From Eunapius fragilis (lineage: Eukaryota > Porifera > Demospongiae > Spongillida > Spongillidae), in contig OY811976.1 in assembly GCA_963681505.1 (NCBI GenBank), forward strand, positions 3,322,588 through 3,386,587: a stretch of DNA of 64,000 nt, given 5' to 3'. Both the position numbers and the translations under genes were made by a program. Of this stretch, positions 31,628-42,372 are shown in pieces (position 1 is the first letter of the stretch; each line of letters begins with the position of its first letter). A model generated the notes under the pieces. The model saw only the letters and a list, made by a program, of their open reading frames with translations, was not told the origin of the DNA and made no database searches.

Positions 31628-31756
31628 CTTGAATGTAGCCACTTACTTCCATCCTTATTGTATACACACACATCATCACCATGACGATGAGCATTCCAGC
31701 CATGGATAGAACAGCAGACCCAACTCCAATGACATTGGTGGGAACTGAAACATCAC
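31628..31756 (-). CDS. Receptor gene 2, transmembrane exon
   Basis: 129 bp, phase 1 to phase 1; acceptor TTTCTTAAAG, donor GTGTGT. Reads DVSVPTNVIGVGSAVLSMAG then a hydrophobic MLIVMVMMCVYTI and RMEVSGYIQ. Two codons shorter than gene 1 and the stop-transfer is less basic (RMEVSG for RKKGSS). Confidence 0.7.
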
Positions 31757-32227
31757 CTTTAAGAAAGAAGTAAAATGCTGCTAATGTGTTCTAATAATAA
31801 TTACTACCTGATGCCTAGAACAACATGTAATGTGTAAGCACACAGAGAGGTGGTTGTAGTAATATCACTTTTTAGATTAGTCTATTGAATGAAATATAAA
31901 CATCTTGAATCATGACACTTTTTCAATTTGGTGGCAATAGAGGCAACTGGAGTGTTTGGACCAAGGACAACTGATTTTCTTAATGAGTTGGACCAACGGT
32001 TGAGGCAGGTGTCCAGCGAAGCTAACTCCCTTGAATACCTTACCCAGAGACTATCAGTTGAGGTGGTTTTAATAATTTGTAAATGTCTACTAAACTAGCC
32101 TCATTGCTAACTCTTCTGGTCCTCTTAAGGCTTCAGGAAACGTCATTAAACGAGTGTATGTTACCATGGTGCAGTGTGTACCTCTAAATACAGAAATACA
32201 GAAGATCCATAGACAAATGTCCATCAC
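31757..32227 (-). other. Intron of receptor gene 2
   Basis: Corresponds to the intron at 12676-13522 of gene 1. It shares GGTGGCAATAGAGGCAACTG and neighbouring sequence with 12800 but lacks the expanded 18-bp array. Confidence 0.6.
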
Positions 32228-32478
32228 CTGCAGGTCTGTGTGTATTGGTACTAGATGGTCCATTGGTACTAGATGGTCCATAGGTATTAGATGGTCCATA
32301 CATAGTCACCACCTCTCTAGCCAATGCTGGTACTGATGACACGCCTCCATCACTCTCAATGTCATGCACTTCTACAAAGTACACCCCTGTACTCAGAGAA
32401 CCATTGGGGGAGGAGGGACATGAAGACATGTTCACTGGTGTGTCCACTGATCTCACAACCAGCATGCTATATGTCACT
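32228..32478 (-). CDS. Receptor gene 2, truncated linker-domain exon
   Basis: Reads VTYSMLVVRSVDTPVNMSSC, STGVYFVEVHDIESDGGVSS, then YGPSNTYGPSSTNGPSST and HRPAG with donor GTGATG after 32228. Homology to gene 1 stops abruptly at 32478, so the first half, with two of the four cysteines, is missing. Confidence 0.65.
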
Positions 32479-32833
32479 CTACAGTATTGCTTGAGTAGGT
32501 GGGTTCACAGGACAGCTGTCTCCAAAAATATCAGCTGTTTGTGAGTTTTGTGTTTGTGATTTGTGCTGGGGTGTTTAATTAAATGTATTGGTGTGGAAAT
32601 AGTTTGAAACAAGTCATGATTCAGTAATTTCAAAACTGCATACTTGAAAAAACATTATGCAGCATTCATCTACATCGTAGAAAAAAAAACACTAGGTCCA
32701 AATATCCACAACTATTTATATCAAATCAGAGCAGTGATAGGATGCACTTGTGAATAACTTTCCTGTGAACCCGTGATACCTTTAAGTAACACTGCTCTCG
32801 ACTACATTCTCCACAACATGAAGAACCACTGAC

Positions 32834-33178
32834 CTTTAATAATTGTTAGCTGTGCTACATGTGGTAGTTGGGGTGCCTCCTCATAAATTGGTGTCAATGT
32901 TACAACATCAAATCTCACAAGAGCCCTGCAGATTATTTTAGCTCCATTGTTTGTATCACTTCCGTAAACAGTGAGATTTGTCATAGCATAGCTGTCAGTA
33001 AATATTACATCAGACTGGAAGATCCCACGATGAGCCAAGTAGTTGGCTGCAACACCATCTACCAAATACAAGATATCCCCAACATCAGGGGACGTTTGGC
33101 ATGAAAATATAGCTGTGGCACCAAATGGGATTGTTGTGCTCACAGGTGGCTGCACTATAGACAATGCATCAGCTCCTC
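32834..33178 (-). CDS. Receptor gene 2, Ig-like exon
   Basis: 345 bp (115 codons), phase 1 to phase 1; acceptor CCTTGTGTAG, donor GTCAGT. Reads ADALSIVQPPVSTTIPFGAT, AIFSCQTSPDVGDILYLVDG and GAKIICRALVRFDV: two cysteines in the expected Ig strands, and ILYLVDG shared with the Ig exon of gene 1. Longer than the gene 1 Ig exon because of an insertion near the end (TLTPIYEEAPQL). Confidence 0.75.
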
Positions 33179-34019
33179 CTACACAAGGAACACATGTATC
33201 ATAAAGTATTGGGATTACTACACTGTACCCTATCATACTACAAGCTGACGCACAAATTACATTCTATGCCTTTATTGTCCCAAATACATAGACCAGTATG
33301 GTCTCCAGCACTATATCATGCACATGTACATGTATGTAATATACTATATCTGTGAGATTCATTTTTGTATTCACATCAATGTAGCTCAGAATAAAGTACA
33401 TAATCGTGGGGATGACATAATCACTAACTACTCACCAAGGTCCAATGCCTGAAGGCTGTGGTGTGGCTTAGTACAAGGTGATTGGCTTATCCTTTGCACA
33501 TTACATTTAGCAGCTTGCATAACCTTTAGACCACACCCACAGGACATTATACTAGAACCCTTTCTCCTATTAATTTCTGACTCAATAATAGTAAATAAAA
33601 TTACATCATGCAGTAGGAATGAGTGCAAACAAGCAAGAAGACCTGTATTATTATATTGCAATTCTCATGTCCATTTAATCAATGCGGCTTGAATGCATGT
33701 TTCAAATGTGTAAGGAACGCTCAAAGCTCTCATGTCTTTCAAAACTTGGCGAGAAAACTTATATTATGCAGTACTTTTAGAAAATTATCGTCCCCCCCCC
33801 CCCCCCTTCCCCCAAGAATAGAAATAGCAACAGTGAATGAGTGAATGACCACAGTCGGTTTCATATTGTGCTGGTTCATAAAAATGAAGTACAGGACGTT
33901 GCAGTAGGCACAAGGCATAAAATGTTTGATGTTCTTCCACTCAGAATGTAATGCAGCGCTGTCAATGTCTGGATTTTCCACATGCCCATACTTGTATAGC
34001 CAGCTTGTCTAGCCCCCAT
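33179..34019. other. Stretch without a supported gene
   Basis: Upstream side of receptor gene 2. Contains a C run at 33793-33807. No signal-peptide exon found. No match to the rest of the window noticed. Confidence 0.35.
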
Positions 34020-34137
34020 GTGTCAAATGAAACACTAGATGGTTTGGTGGGGTCTAGTATGGTAAAAATACTGTATTCCTTACAATTTGAAAAATCGCTA
34101 TCACATTATTACATCCACATACTTCACCTGAATCCTG
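34020..34137. repeat. 125-bp repeat, copy 1 (pairs with 44757-44885)
   Basis: Direct repeat with shared CATGTGTCAAATGAAACACT and CACATTATTACATCCACATA. On the minus strand it starts with a donor-like CAG|GTGAAG, so it may be the start of a duplicated intron. Confidence 0.7.
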
Positions 34138-34184
34138 AGCGGGCCTGTTGTAAAACTTATGGTGGCCCGGTAGGTCGCGCACTA

Positions 34185-34716
34185 AGACAGTAACAGTTGC
34201 ACCACGCACTACTTGAAGTTTGCACCGCGCACTAGTTAAGGTTTGCACCGTGCATAGCGCATTAGTTGAGATTTGCACCGCGCACTAGCTGAGGTTTGCA
34301 CAGCCCAGCAAAATGTTCTTGCGCAAGATTCTTGTGCAAGATGGCCAGGATCTTGCCCAAGAGACCAAGATCTTGTCCAAGAGGCCAAATCTTGCCCAGG
34401 ATCTTGCCCAAGTTCTTAGGCAAGATCCTGGGCAAGATTTTGGCAGCCATAATCTTGGCATCTTGGACAAGATATTGGGCAAGTCTGGGCAAGAGGTGGC
34501 AAGTCTTGGGCAAGTCTTGGGCAAGTCTTGGGCAAGTCTTGGACAAGTTGTCTTGCGCAAGAACTATTTGCTGGGCAGGGCACTAGTCCGGGTTTGCACC
34601 GCGCACAAATTGATGTTTGCACCGCACCGCGCATTAATTGAGGTTTGCACCACGCACTAGTAGTGGTTTGCACCCAGCACTAGTTGACAGCGCACTAGTT
34701 GAGATTTGCACAGCGC
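34185..34716. repeat. Minisatellite of about 23-25 bp, interrupted by a foldback element
   Basis: Irregular units based on GCGCACTAGTTGAGGTTTGCAC flank the element at 34303-34576 on both sides. Confidence 0.75.
34303..34576. mobile_element. Foldback MITE made of internal 12-mer repeats
   Basis: Terminal inverted repeats of about 28 bp begin GCCCAGCAAAATGTTCTTGC on the left and, read inverted on the right, GCCCAGCAAATAGTTCTTGC. The inside is nearly all variants of TTGGGCAAGATC and its complement, first as CTTGCCCAAG, then inverted. No coding capacity. It is inserted in the 23-25 bp minisatellite. Confidence 0.75.
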
Positions 34717-34720
34717 ACTG

Positions 34721-35274
34721 ATTTATGCAAACTATGAGATGTTGAACTTTTATTACGTCACTTCTCATGGTTCAGTTTATTTAATATCGTATTAAAGCGC
34801 AGTGCACGCTAGCAGTTGGAAGATCTAACCTTTAACTTCTTATGCATGGCTAAATGCTGCACCGAGAGGTTGAGAGTACATGTAAGCTGAAAACATGGGC
34901 GTGTTGTAAACCTGTAAGTACATATACTACGAATCGTCTTTACAGGACTAATCGTGCGGTATTGGAGGCAACGAAAGACTATTGCTGTTATTTTAGCTTA
35001 TTTGCGGTCGTGTTTCTGTGGGGTGAGTTCAGTTTTAGCCGTCTCAACGAAGTTACCGGTACATATCCGCGTTTTGTTAATTGTGTGTATGGGTATATGT
35101 ATATACGTCCATTTCCTCTGGTATATGAAACAACTTGTTCATTAATATTAGAATGAATTGATAAACTTCTTGGGTATCGTTCGATGTGGAGATTGATGCA
35201 AACTGATTACGGATACATAGTGAAAGGTACAAAGTATGGGTATTTTTGGATGTGTGATTGCATTCGTCTAGCTG
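34721..35274. other. Stretch without a supported gene
   Basis: ORFs at 34854-35156 (100 codons) and 34954-35145 overlap in two frames. The first has hydrophobic stretches but no recognisable family. Confidence 0.3.
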
Positions 35275-35475
35275 GTCTTGTGTAAGGCCTTGTGTAGGGC
35301 CAGGTGGGGGAAAGGTCTTGTATTGCTTCAGGTGTGGGAAAGGTCATGTGTAGGGGGAAAGGTCTTGTGTAGGACCAGGTGGGGGAAAGGTCTTGGATTG
35401 GTTCAGGAGTGGGAAAGGTCTTGTGTAGGGGGAAAGGCCTTGTGTAGGACCAGGTGGGGGAAAGGTCTTGTGTAT
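35275..35475. repeat. Minisatellite of GGTCTTGTGTAGGACCAGGT type
   Basis: Six or seven irregular units of about 30 bp sharing GGTGGGGGAAAGGTCTTG. Open frames across it follow the repeat. Confidence 0.8.
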
Positions 35476-35965
35476 GATGTGTTCTATAATAATGACTCCC
35501 ACCATGACATGGACAAGACCCAGGGTGGACTGAAGCGTGCAGCATGAGCTAGTTTACTGATAAGAGTTACTGACTGCTGGTAACAAACTTTTACTTTAAC
35601 TGTATGCACAGTTTTACATTTGTTTTTTATTTGATACATTTATCATCCTCTGATCACATGATTGCAAACCCGGTGTGTAATGTTGCCATGATGCCATAAA
35701 AATATGCAAGAGGGTGGATTCAAACTTGAGGTCTGTCTGGATATGAGAAGACCAAAGAACTGCCATCTTCCCGAAACAGATTTTGGTGTTTGAGGAGACA
35801 TTCAAGAGTGGTGTGGTGAGGAGACACTCAAGAGAAGCACGTCCTAGCAACTTCAGAATATAGTGGTATAGTAAAAAGATGCCAATACCTGACCTTTGTT
35901 ATTGTCACAACCAGTATGGTTTCAAGGAAACAATGCCTGCATACTATCGACTGCACTCTGCATAA
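35476..35965. other. Stretch without a supported gene
   Basis: Nothing recognised. GAGGAGACA…TCAAGAG occurs twice at 35788-35835. Confidence 0.35.
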
Positions 35966-36200
35966 CATAAACAGTCCGAAGGACTGTGAGTGCTAGAAGA
36001 AGAAATTAGGGCTTAGGGCAGGGTAAGGGGGGGGGGGGGCCAAAGGCCCGCTAGCCCCTCAACTTTTCACTCCCTCTCCGAATCCCTCTCCGAATCCCAA
36101 CTCAAATTGCACCCGTCCCTCCCTCCCGACACTCTTCATTGAAACTCACTAACCTCCCCTCTCTTTAATAAACGCCATCTTGGCTATACGTGGGCGCCTG
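35966..36200. repeat. Dispersed repeat, inverted relative to 48905-49115
   Basis: Shared features, read in opposite directions: CAGTCCGAAGGACTG, TTAGGGCTTAGGGCAGGGTA, CACCCGTCCCTCCCTCCC and GCCATCTTGGCTATACGTGG. Probably two ends or copies of one element. The copy at 48.9 kb directly follows a gypsy integrase relic, so this may be a gypsy 3' end or LTR region. Confidence 0.65.
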
Positions 36201-36399
36201 CGGCGCCATACTCTAGCTTCTTGTATCCATATACCATGCACGGAATGCGTGCACTTTTATTAATATTTCAGTAGGTGCACCTGCACAAATTATGCAGGCC
36301 TACTGATTATGTATAAAGCACATGCATCCATGCATCAGTGCAATTGGTAGACCTGCACTGGCAGCAAGTTAGTTCTAATGTCTTAATTCATCATACATT

Positions 36400-36550
36400 T
36401 TTCAATGCATGCATGCAACTGACAGCTGGTTTGACGTATATGGGTAAACAGCACTTCAAAGCATTCATTAGCAGCGGTGCAGTCATGTTATCTTGCACCG
36501 TAATTGTCTTGCATAATGCACAATCTTAATTAATCGCAGACTAATTGGAT
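36400..36550. repeat. Repeat containing the empty site of the OTU element
   Basis: Matches 42240-42372 and the first bases after 44584. It reads CGCAGACTAATTGGAT uninterrupted, whereas the other copy reads CGCAGACTA, then the element, then TAATTGGAT. Confidence 0.75.
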
Positions 36551-36872
36551 ACCATCTACTGCATGCAATGCATGCACATGCACGGATAATCGTAACTAGT
36601 GAAATGAACAAAAAAAGCATGGAAAATTGTAACTGAGCGTTGTCCGAGGTTACCAGGCTGTCAATAGAGTCCTATATTAAAATCGGCGAGCTTTTTCATG
36701 TATATTGTCGTATAAGCGTTGAAACTTTGAAAGTAATGCCACGAGTGCTAGTGACAAAGAGAATGACATGAGGCATATCCCACGTGGCACGACACATCAA
36801 GTATTATAAATCCACTGGGTTTGAGCAAGGATTGTAATTGTTAATAATCCTTGGTTCTAGCTACTATAGCTG
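36551..36872. other. Stretch without a supported gene
   Basis: Left flank of the gypsy element. Nothing recognised. Confidence 0.35.
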
Positions 36873-37000
36873 TGTAGCGCATGCGCAATGTATAGCTGCT
36901 TTGTGTGTAGACATGCGCAGTGAGTCCATCACTGTGCTTATAATGCTGTGCTAATTTGTACAAGATAGATTCCGCTATCATTAAATCATTGGCTGCTACA
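36873..37000 (+). repeat. 5' LTR, 128 bp
   Basis: Begins TGTAGCGCATGCG and ends GGCTGCTACA, with TGTAG…CTACA inverted ends. Very short for an LTR. Confidence 0.9.
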
Positions 37001-37002
37001 GT

Positions 37003-37020
37003 TGGTGTCAGGAGTGGGGA
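37003..37020 (+). promoter_or_regulatory. Putative primer-binding site
   Basis: TGGTGTCAGGAGTGGGGA lies 2 bp after the 5' LTR. TGG at the start is what complementarity to a tRNA CCA end requires; I did not identify the tRNA. Confidence 0.6.
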
Positions 37021-37043
37021 TCATGCGCTAGCCGAAACACCGG

Positions 37044-37905
37044 ATGGCTAAAAAGGAGGCCGAGCCTCACGTCCCGCCTGAAATGGAAGGCAGGAAGGCT
37101 GTTCGTTTCAGCGCTAGGTCACCACCGCGGTTTGCGAAAGGCTCCGACTTCAACCTCTGGGTTCAAAGACTGGAACTTTACTTCAAGGAAGCCAACGTTC
37201 CAGCGGAAAAGAGAGGCGAAGAACTGGTGTCGCTTCTTGAAGACGATGCCTTCAGGATAGTAAGCCAATTGGGTTTTGTTGGCAGTGATGGGGTAGAATA
37301 TGACGCGGTGAAGACGTGCTTAAAAGGAGCAGTTTGCACCCAGAGGAGTCGAACTTGAGTGGCAGCGTAAGCTTCATTCAGCCTATAAAGAGAGGCAGGA
37401 GACGCTGTTGGAGTTTTCGGGGCGGCTTCGGATGCTAGTGGACAAGGCTTACTCGTCGTGGTCTGCAGACAGACGACTGGAAATGGCGCGTCGGCAATTT
37501 GTTCATGGTGTTTCTTCTCCCTCCATACAGATGAGGCTTTTGAAAAAGAGGCCCGAGACCCTAGAGGCTGCACTGGGACTGGCTAGACAGTGGGAGTCAG
37601 CCGAATTAGCTCAACGAAGCCTCCGCGGGGAGAAGCAGGTGCAAGGTAGTTTTGCTACTTCAGATGAGCAGCCGCAGCAGCCTCTATTGGTGCAAGGTGC
37701 AGTCTACAGTGGAAGAGTTAGCGTTGCAGGTTCAACAGTTGTCCCAGCAGTTAAGTAAGCTGCAGGCCGGACGAGAAGTTGGGGAAAATAAAAGCAGTCC
37801 AAGAAGGGCCATAGTCTGTTGGAACTGCAAGAAAACGGGTCATGTTCAGCGCAACTGCCCTCAGCGGCAGGAGCGGTCAAGCGATGGCAGGAAGGACAGG
37901 TCAGT
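37044..37905 (+). pseudogene. gag region of the gypsy element
   Basis: ATG at 37044 opens MAKKEAEPHVPPEMEG, then FAKGSDFNLWVQRLELYFKE, a typical gypsy gag start. A frameshift near 37330 breaks it; the frame continues at 37408-37758 (FSGRLRMLVDKAYSSW…RRQFVHGV) and shifts again near 37650 into the frame holding the zinc knuckle VCWNCKKTGHVQRNC (CX2CX4HX4C). The product would form the particle and bind RNA. Confidence 0.8.
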
Positions 37906-38833
37906 GAAGTATACATCAGCCGTGGCATGCACGTTAAAACTGCAGGGTATGGTGGAGAGGCGGCGTAGTCGTATGTTGGTTGATACGGGATCTTCAGTTA
38001 CCCTGTTGCATGAAAGAGTGTGGAATGATATTGCGGGTGGCAAAAAGCTCAACGCGTCGCAATGCCCAGTAATGGCTGTCAATGGGGAATCCCTCAGCCT
38101 ATGCGGACAAACAAAGGTTGACTTTACGGTGGGCAGACATGTTAGAAACCATACTGTCCTTGTAGTACAGGGTATGACACAAGAGTGTTTGCTGGGAACA
38201 GATTTCTTGGAACAATACCAATGTGTTATTGATGTAAGGGGGAGGACAATGATAATGGAGGGAGAGACAATACCATTAGACAGGATGTCTGGGCGCTGCA
38301 TGGCGACCTGTCATGTTTTTGTCCAGGAGACGACTGTCATTCCACCTTATCATGAGGTGCGATTACAGGTTCAGCTGGAAGATGAGAACACAAATGGGGA
38401 TTATGTGGGATTGTTTCAGCCAAAAACGGTGATGTCTACTCATCATGGTCTTCTATTTGCCTGTTCTGTGTCCCCTGTCCATAATGGCAAGGCATTCGTT
38501 CAGCTTGTGAACCCGTCTTCTGTTCCTGCTACCTTACACAGTCAGGAGAAGATTGGTCAAATGTCTCCATTGGAAGAACTAGATGGAGTTAATATGGTTG
38601 AGCCTGCACTGGACGCCAACCCTCCAAGCAGATCTCCAAAAGTTGTTAGTAAAGCAGTGGAGGAACTTATGGGTGATGTATCTGGGTTGTCAAAGGAGGA
38701 GCATGCTAAGCTTAAAAGAATTTTACATCAGTTCGCAGATGTCATTTCCATAGGTGACGGAGATTTAGGACATACTAATGTCCTACGGCGACGCCCTTCC
38801 GGTACATCAACCAGCAAGAAGGCTTCCATTTAA
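37906..38833 (+). pseudogene. Protease and start of the pol region
   Basis: Same frame as the zinc knuckle. RRSRMLVDTGSSVTLLHERV holds the aspartic-protease triad DTGSS, and ECLLGTDFLEQYQCVIDVRG is the second conserved part. The frame stops at 38833 after a frameshift near 38790, before the RT. The protease would cut the Gag-Pol polyprotein. Confidence 0.85.
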
Positions 38834-38879
38834 TCAGCGTTACATGGTTCAGAAGATGCTCCAAGGAATACTTAGTCAG

Positions 38880-39505
38880 GGAATTGTGGAACCATCAGGA
38901 GGAGCCTGGGCCTTCCCTATCGTTTGGTAAAAAAGAAAGATGGTTCCTTCAGGTTTTGTGTTGATTTTCGCCGCCTAAATAGTGTTACAAAAAAAGATGT
39001 TCACTCCCTTCCCAGGATCGATGACGCCTTGGACACTTTGGCTGGCTCTAGGTGGTTTTCAACGCTCGACTTAGCGAGTGGCTATTGGCAGGTCGAGATG
39101 GATCCAGCCGACCGAGAGAATACCGCCTTCATCACTCCGTTCGGTCTGCATCAATTTCGAGTGATGCCATTTGGTTTGACAAATGCACCAAGCACCTTCC
39201 AGCGTTTAATGAGTATGATATTGGCAGGTCTAAGTTGGGTAACTTGTTTGGTGTATCTTGACGATATCATCATATTCAGTCAAACAGTCGAAGAACACTT
39301 GCAGCGGCTCACGGAGGTGCTTCGCAGGCTAAAGGAGGCGGGGCTGAAGATAAAACCTAGCAAGTGTCATTTGCTGTGCAAGAGTGTGCGCTACCTAGAG
39401 TACGTTGTTTCAGAAGATGGTATTGCAGCAGATCCTGAAAAGATCAAATGTGTTAATAATTGGCCTATACCCCCACTGATCATGAGAGTCTGCGGCAGTT
39501 TTTAG
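38880..39505 (+). pseudogene. Reverse transcriptase domain
   Basis: Reads [54 protein letters not shown] and [11 protein letters not shown], that is, the fingers, palm and YLDD catalytic box of Ty3/gypsy RT. The frame breaks near 39480 by a frameshift. Confidence 0.9.
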
Positions 39506-40075
39506 GGTTTGCTCCTACTATCGCAAATTCATCCACCACTTTGCAGACATCGCTGTACCACTTCATGCATTAATGGAGAAAACGAAACCGTGGCTTTGGA
39601 CTATGCTGTGTGACGAGGCATTTCGTACTCTGAAGGATAAGAGTTAGTTTCACCCCCTATCTTGTCTTTCCCTCAGTTTGACATGACCTTTGTGGTAGAC
39701 GCTGACGCTAGCCAGGAAGGCATTGCATGGGGCAGTACTGTCACATCAACACAATGGAAGGGTGATAGCATATGCCAGCAGAGTGCTTACCAAGACGGAG
39801 CGTCAATATTGTGCAACAAGGCGTGAAATGTTAGCTCTGGTATGGTCAGTACGCCAGTTTAGGGCATACCTGTGGGGGCGTAAGTTTATTGTCCGTACAG
39901 ATCACAATGCCCTGCGTTGGTTACGTAACTTTAAAGACCCCCAGGGTCAGGTAGCACGGTAGCTTGAGATCCTGGCTGAATTTGATTTTGATGTCGTTCA
40001 CCGACCAGGTTTACAACATGGCAATGCCGATGCATTATCAAGACTTCAATGTAAGCAGTGCGGTATGTAAAGTGG
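39480..40075 (+). pseudogene. RT connection and RNase H domain
   Basis: Short frames read YYRKFIHHFADIAVPLHALM, TFVVDADASQEGI, then VIAYASRVLTKTERQYCATR, REMLALVWSVRQFRAYLWG and KFIVRTDHNALRWLRNF. A TAG at about 39960 replaces an expected sense codon, and reading resumes EFDFDVVHRPGLQHGNADAL. At least two frameshifts and one stop. Confidence 0.85.
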
Positions 40076-40566
40076 TGGTGCGCCGTGTTTGTTCCACAAT
40101 GCATGTGATGCTGACAGCTGTGTAGGGTTCTGCGGGGCAACACCGTTGTCTCAATTTGATGTACAGTTAAGTGCTGAACTTTCTTTCTTACTACGGGGGA
40201 TCCTAGAGAAATACAAAGTTCCGACTCGGACATTCAGCGGGTAATTTCCTGGGTGAAGGGTACGACGCCCAGTGTTGCCGCGGTTGACCGATTGGAGGAA
40301 GTCACGGACGGCCAGTTGACCGGAATAGACCTCTGGTGGTCACGGTCACGGCTATATAGAGATAGCCGTCACCAGTCCATACGGTCACGATCACGGGCAG
40401 GCCGTTTGAAACCTATCCGGCACGGTCACGGTCAGTCTTGGACCCTCAAAAACCGCCAGTTCATACTTAGCGATCGCGGCAGACGGCGTCGACGCCCACT
40501 CTAGCTGTTTGTCCATGTGAGGGCAGCTATACTCTGCAGACGCTGTGGGCACAGCACAAACATCTG

Positions 40567-42000
40567 GTGGTAAGGGACAAAGTCCTTTTTAGACAATGGG
40601 AAGATGTTCCAGGGAAAGGACGCAACAAACACCTACAGTTGGTAGTTCCTCGGAGTTGGGTGTCCACCGTCTTACAGCAGCTTCATAATTCCCCCAGCGG
40701 TGGCCACTTTGGGATAGGTAAAACCTTGGAAAAAGTGCGTTCCAGGTTCTACTGGCCAGGTCAGCGACGGGATATTGAAGATTGGTGTCTAGCCTGTGAG
40801 CAGTGTGCAGAAAGAAAGTCGCCTGCACGACCAAATCGCGCCTCAATGCAGACTGTTTTGTCGGGCGGACCGTTCCAGCGGGTGGCCATGGATATTCTAG
40901 GACCCCTTCCAGTAACAGAGAGAGGTCACAAATATGTTCTTGTATTGGGTGACTATTTCACAAAATGGGTGGAGGCTTTCCCAATGCCTAATATGGAAGC
41001 TAGTACGGTTGCTAATTTGATTGTAGCTCATTTTGTCTGCTGGTTTGGAGCGCCGGATGCCCTGCACAGATCAAGGCAGAAATTTTGAGTCGGTTCTATT
41101 AAAGGAAGTGTGTCAGCTGTTAGGGGTATGCAAGACGAGAACCACGCCCTATCATCCGCAGTCAGACGGTTTTGTCGAGCGATTTAACCGAACCTTGCTC
41201 AATCTTCTCAGCATTGCTTCAAGGAGTGATAAGCGGAACTGGGACCTCCGCTTGCCTACAGTCATGTTAGCCTATCGCACGAGTGTGCAGGAGTCGACGG
41301 AATGTACACCGTATTATCTTCTCTTTGGACGGGAGGCCCGCCTTCCTGTTGACGTGATGTTTTGGTTGCCCCCTTCTGTTCCTTTACAGCAGGTAAACCA
41401 ATATAGTAAAGACCTGAGAGCTCGTTTGGATACTGCCTATAAGATGGTGAGAGAACGCTTAGGTTTTAGACAATGTCGTCAGAAAGCTGTGTATGACAAA
41501 AGAAAGGTGGGCGTGGCATACGTGGTGGGTGAATGGGTGTGGTTACATTGTCCTGCAATTCCCCGGGGGAAATCATCAAAACTGCACTCTTATTGGAAGG
41601 GTCCCTACAAAATTATTAAGGTGTTGGGTAATGTATTGTACTTGATACAACACAGGGACTCCAGTCGTAAGAAAGCAGTGGTTCACTTCGACAGGTTAAA
41701 ACCATGTGCAATGCAAGAAGGGCAGATCAAGAAGAGTTGGAGCAACAACCAGTACCAGTTCAGACTGATCCACAGGGGACTCCCCGGCTGGATGATGAGG
41801 AGGAAAATTGGATAGATGTTTCTACACAAGAGGACAATGCTGAACAAGAGCAACCTGCACCACTGGATGACGAACAAGAAGAGGGAGATCCACAGAGGGA
41901 TCAGCAAGAACAGCAGCAGGTGGAGCAGCTACAACTGCTTCGAAGGTTGTCCAGATCAAGACGGAAACCGGACAGATGTGGGAACAATATATATGATAGC
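40567..42000 (+). pseudogene. Integrase and C-terminal tail
   Basis: HHCC zinc module (LHNSPSGGHFGIGKT…CLACEQCAERK), catalytic core (VAMDILGPLPV, then DQGRNFESV, then TTPYHPQSDGFVERFNRTLL supplying the two Asp and Glu), and a GPY/F-type region (KLHSYWKGPYKII). A frameshift at about 41060 lies between the first and second catalytic Asp. Another near 41710 moves to the acidic Gln-rich tail ending LSRSRRKPDRCGN. The region 40076-40566 before the integrase is degraded. Confidence 0.85.
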
Positions 42001-42006
42001 TATCCG

Positions 42007-42032
42007 GAAGGAGGGGGGGGGGGGGGGGGTAG
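42007..42032 (+). promoter_or_regulatory. Polypurine tract of the gypsy element
   Basis: GGAAGGAG followed by a long G run and TAG directly before the 3' LTR; it would prime plus-strand synthesis. The G run is longer than usual and may be unstable. Confidence 0.7.
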
Positions 42033-42162
42033 TGTAGCGCATGCGCAATGTATATAGCCGCTTTGTATGTAGACATGCGCAGTGAGTCCATCACTGTGCT
42101 TATAATGCTGTGCTAATTTGTACAAGATAGATTCCGCTATCATTAAATCATTGGCTGCTACA
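42033..42162 (+). repeat. 3' LTR, 130 bp
   Basis: Matches the 5' LTR with a 2-bp insertion (TATATAG for TATAG) and a few substitutions. Confidence 0.9.
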
Positions 42163-42239
42163 GCTGGTTCAAGTAGACAACATATTGTGTGCACGCATGA
42201 TTTCTGAATGTTTGGTCTATACTCCAGCAACCGGAAGTC

Positions 42240-42372
42240 CCAGAGCTGGTTTGACTTTCTTCGCGTACATGGGTAAACTGCAATTCAAAGCATTCATTAG
42301 CAGCAGTGCAGCCATGCTATCTTGCACCGTAATTGTCTTGCATAATGCACAATCTTAATTAATCGCAGACTA
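42240..42372. repeat. Repeat flanking the OTU element on the left
   Basis: Matches 36400-36538, including CTTGCACCGTAATTGTCTTG. It breaks at CGCAGACTA, where the element starts. Confidence 0.75.

Larger units (their letters stand above)
31248..33178 (-). pseudogene. Receptor gene 2: damaged Ig/TM paralogue of gene 1
   Basis: Recognisable exons on the minus strand: Ig (33178-32834), a 5'-truncated linker-domain exon (about 32478-32228), TM (31756-31628) and a shortened tail (31330-31248). No FN3 exon is found between 32834 and 32478. The Ig donor is phase 1, whereas the possible acceptor at 32479 would need phase 2, so the Ig exon does not join the linker exon in frame. The simplest reading is a tandem duplicate that has lost exons; an alternatively organised active gene cannot be excluded. 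Confidence 0.55.
36873..42162 (+). mobile_element. Ty3/gypsy LTR retrotransposon, complete layout but decayed
   Basis: 5' LTR 36873-37000, PBS just after it, gag-pol 37044-42000, purine-rich tract and 3' LTR 42033-42162. Flanked by GCTG on both sides (36869-36872 and 42163-42166), a 4-bp target duplication. Domain order gag, protease, RT, RNase H, integrase is that of Ty3/gypsy. LTRs differ by a few bases and small indels. At least five frameshifts or stops show it is inactive. Confidence 0.9.

Noticed and set aside
34262-34660. Leu/Asp/Gln-rich ORFs on both strands
   Set aside because: They come from the TTGGGCAAGATC repeats of the foldback element.
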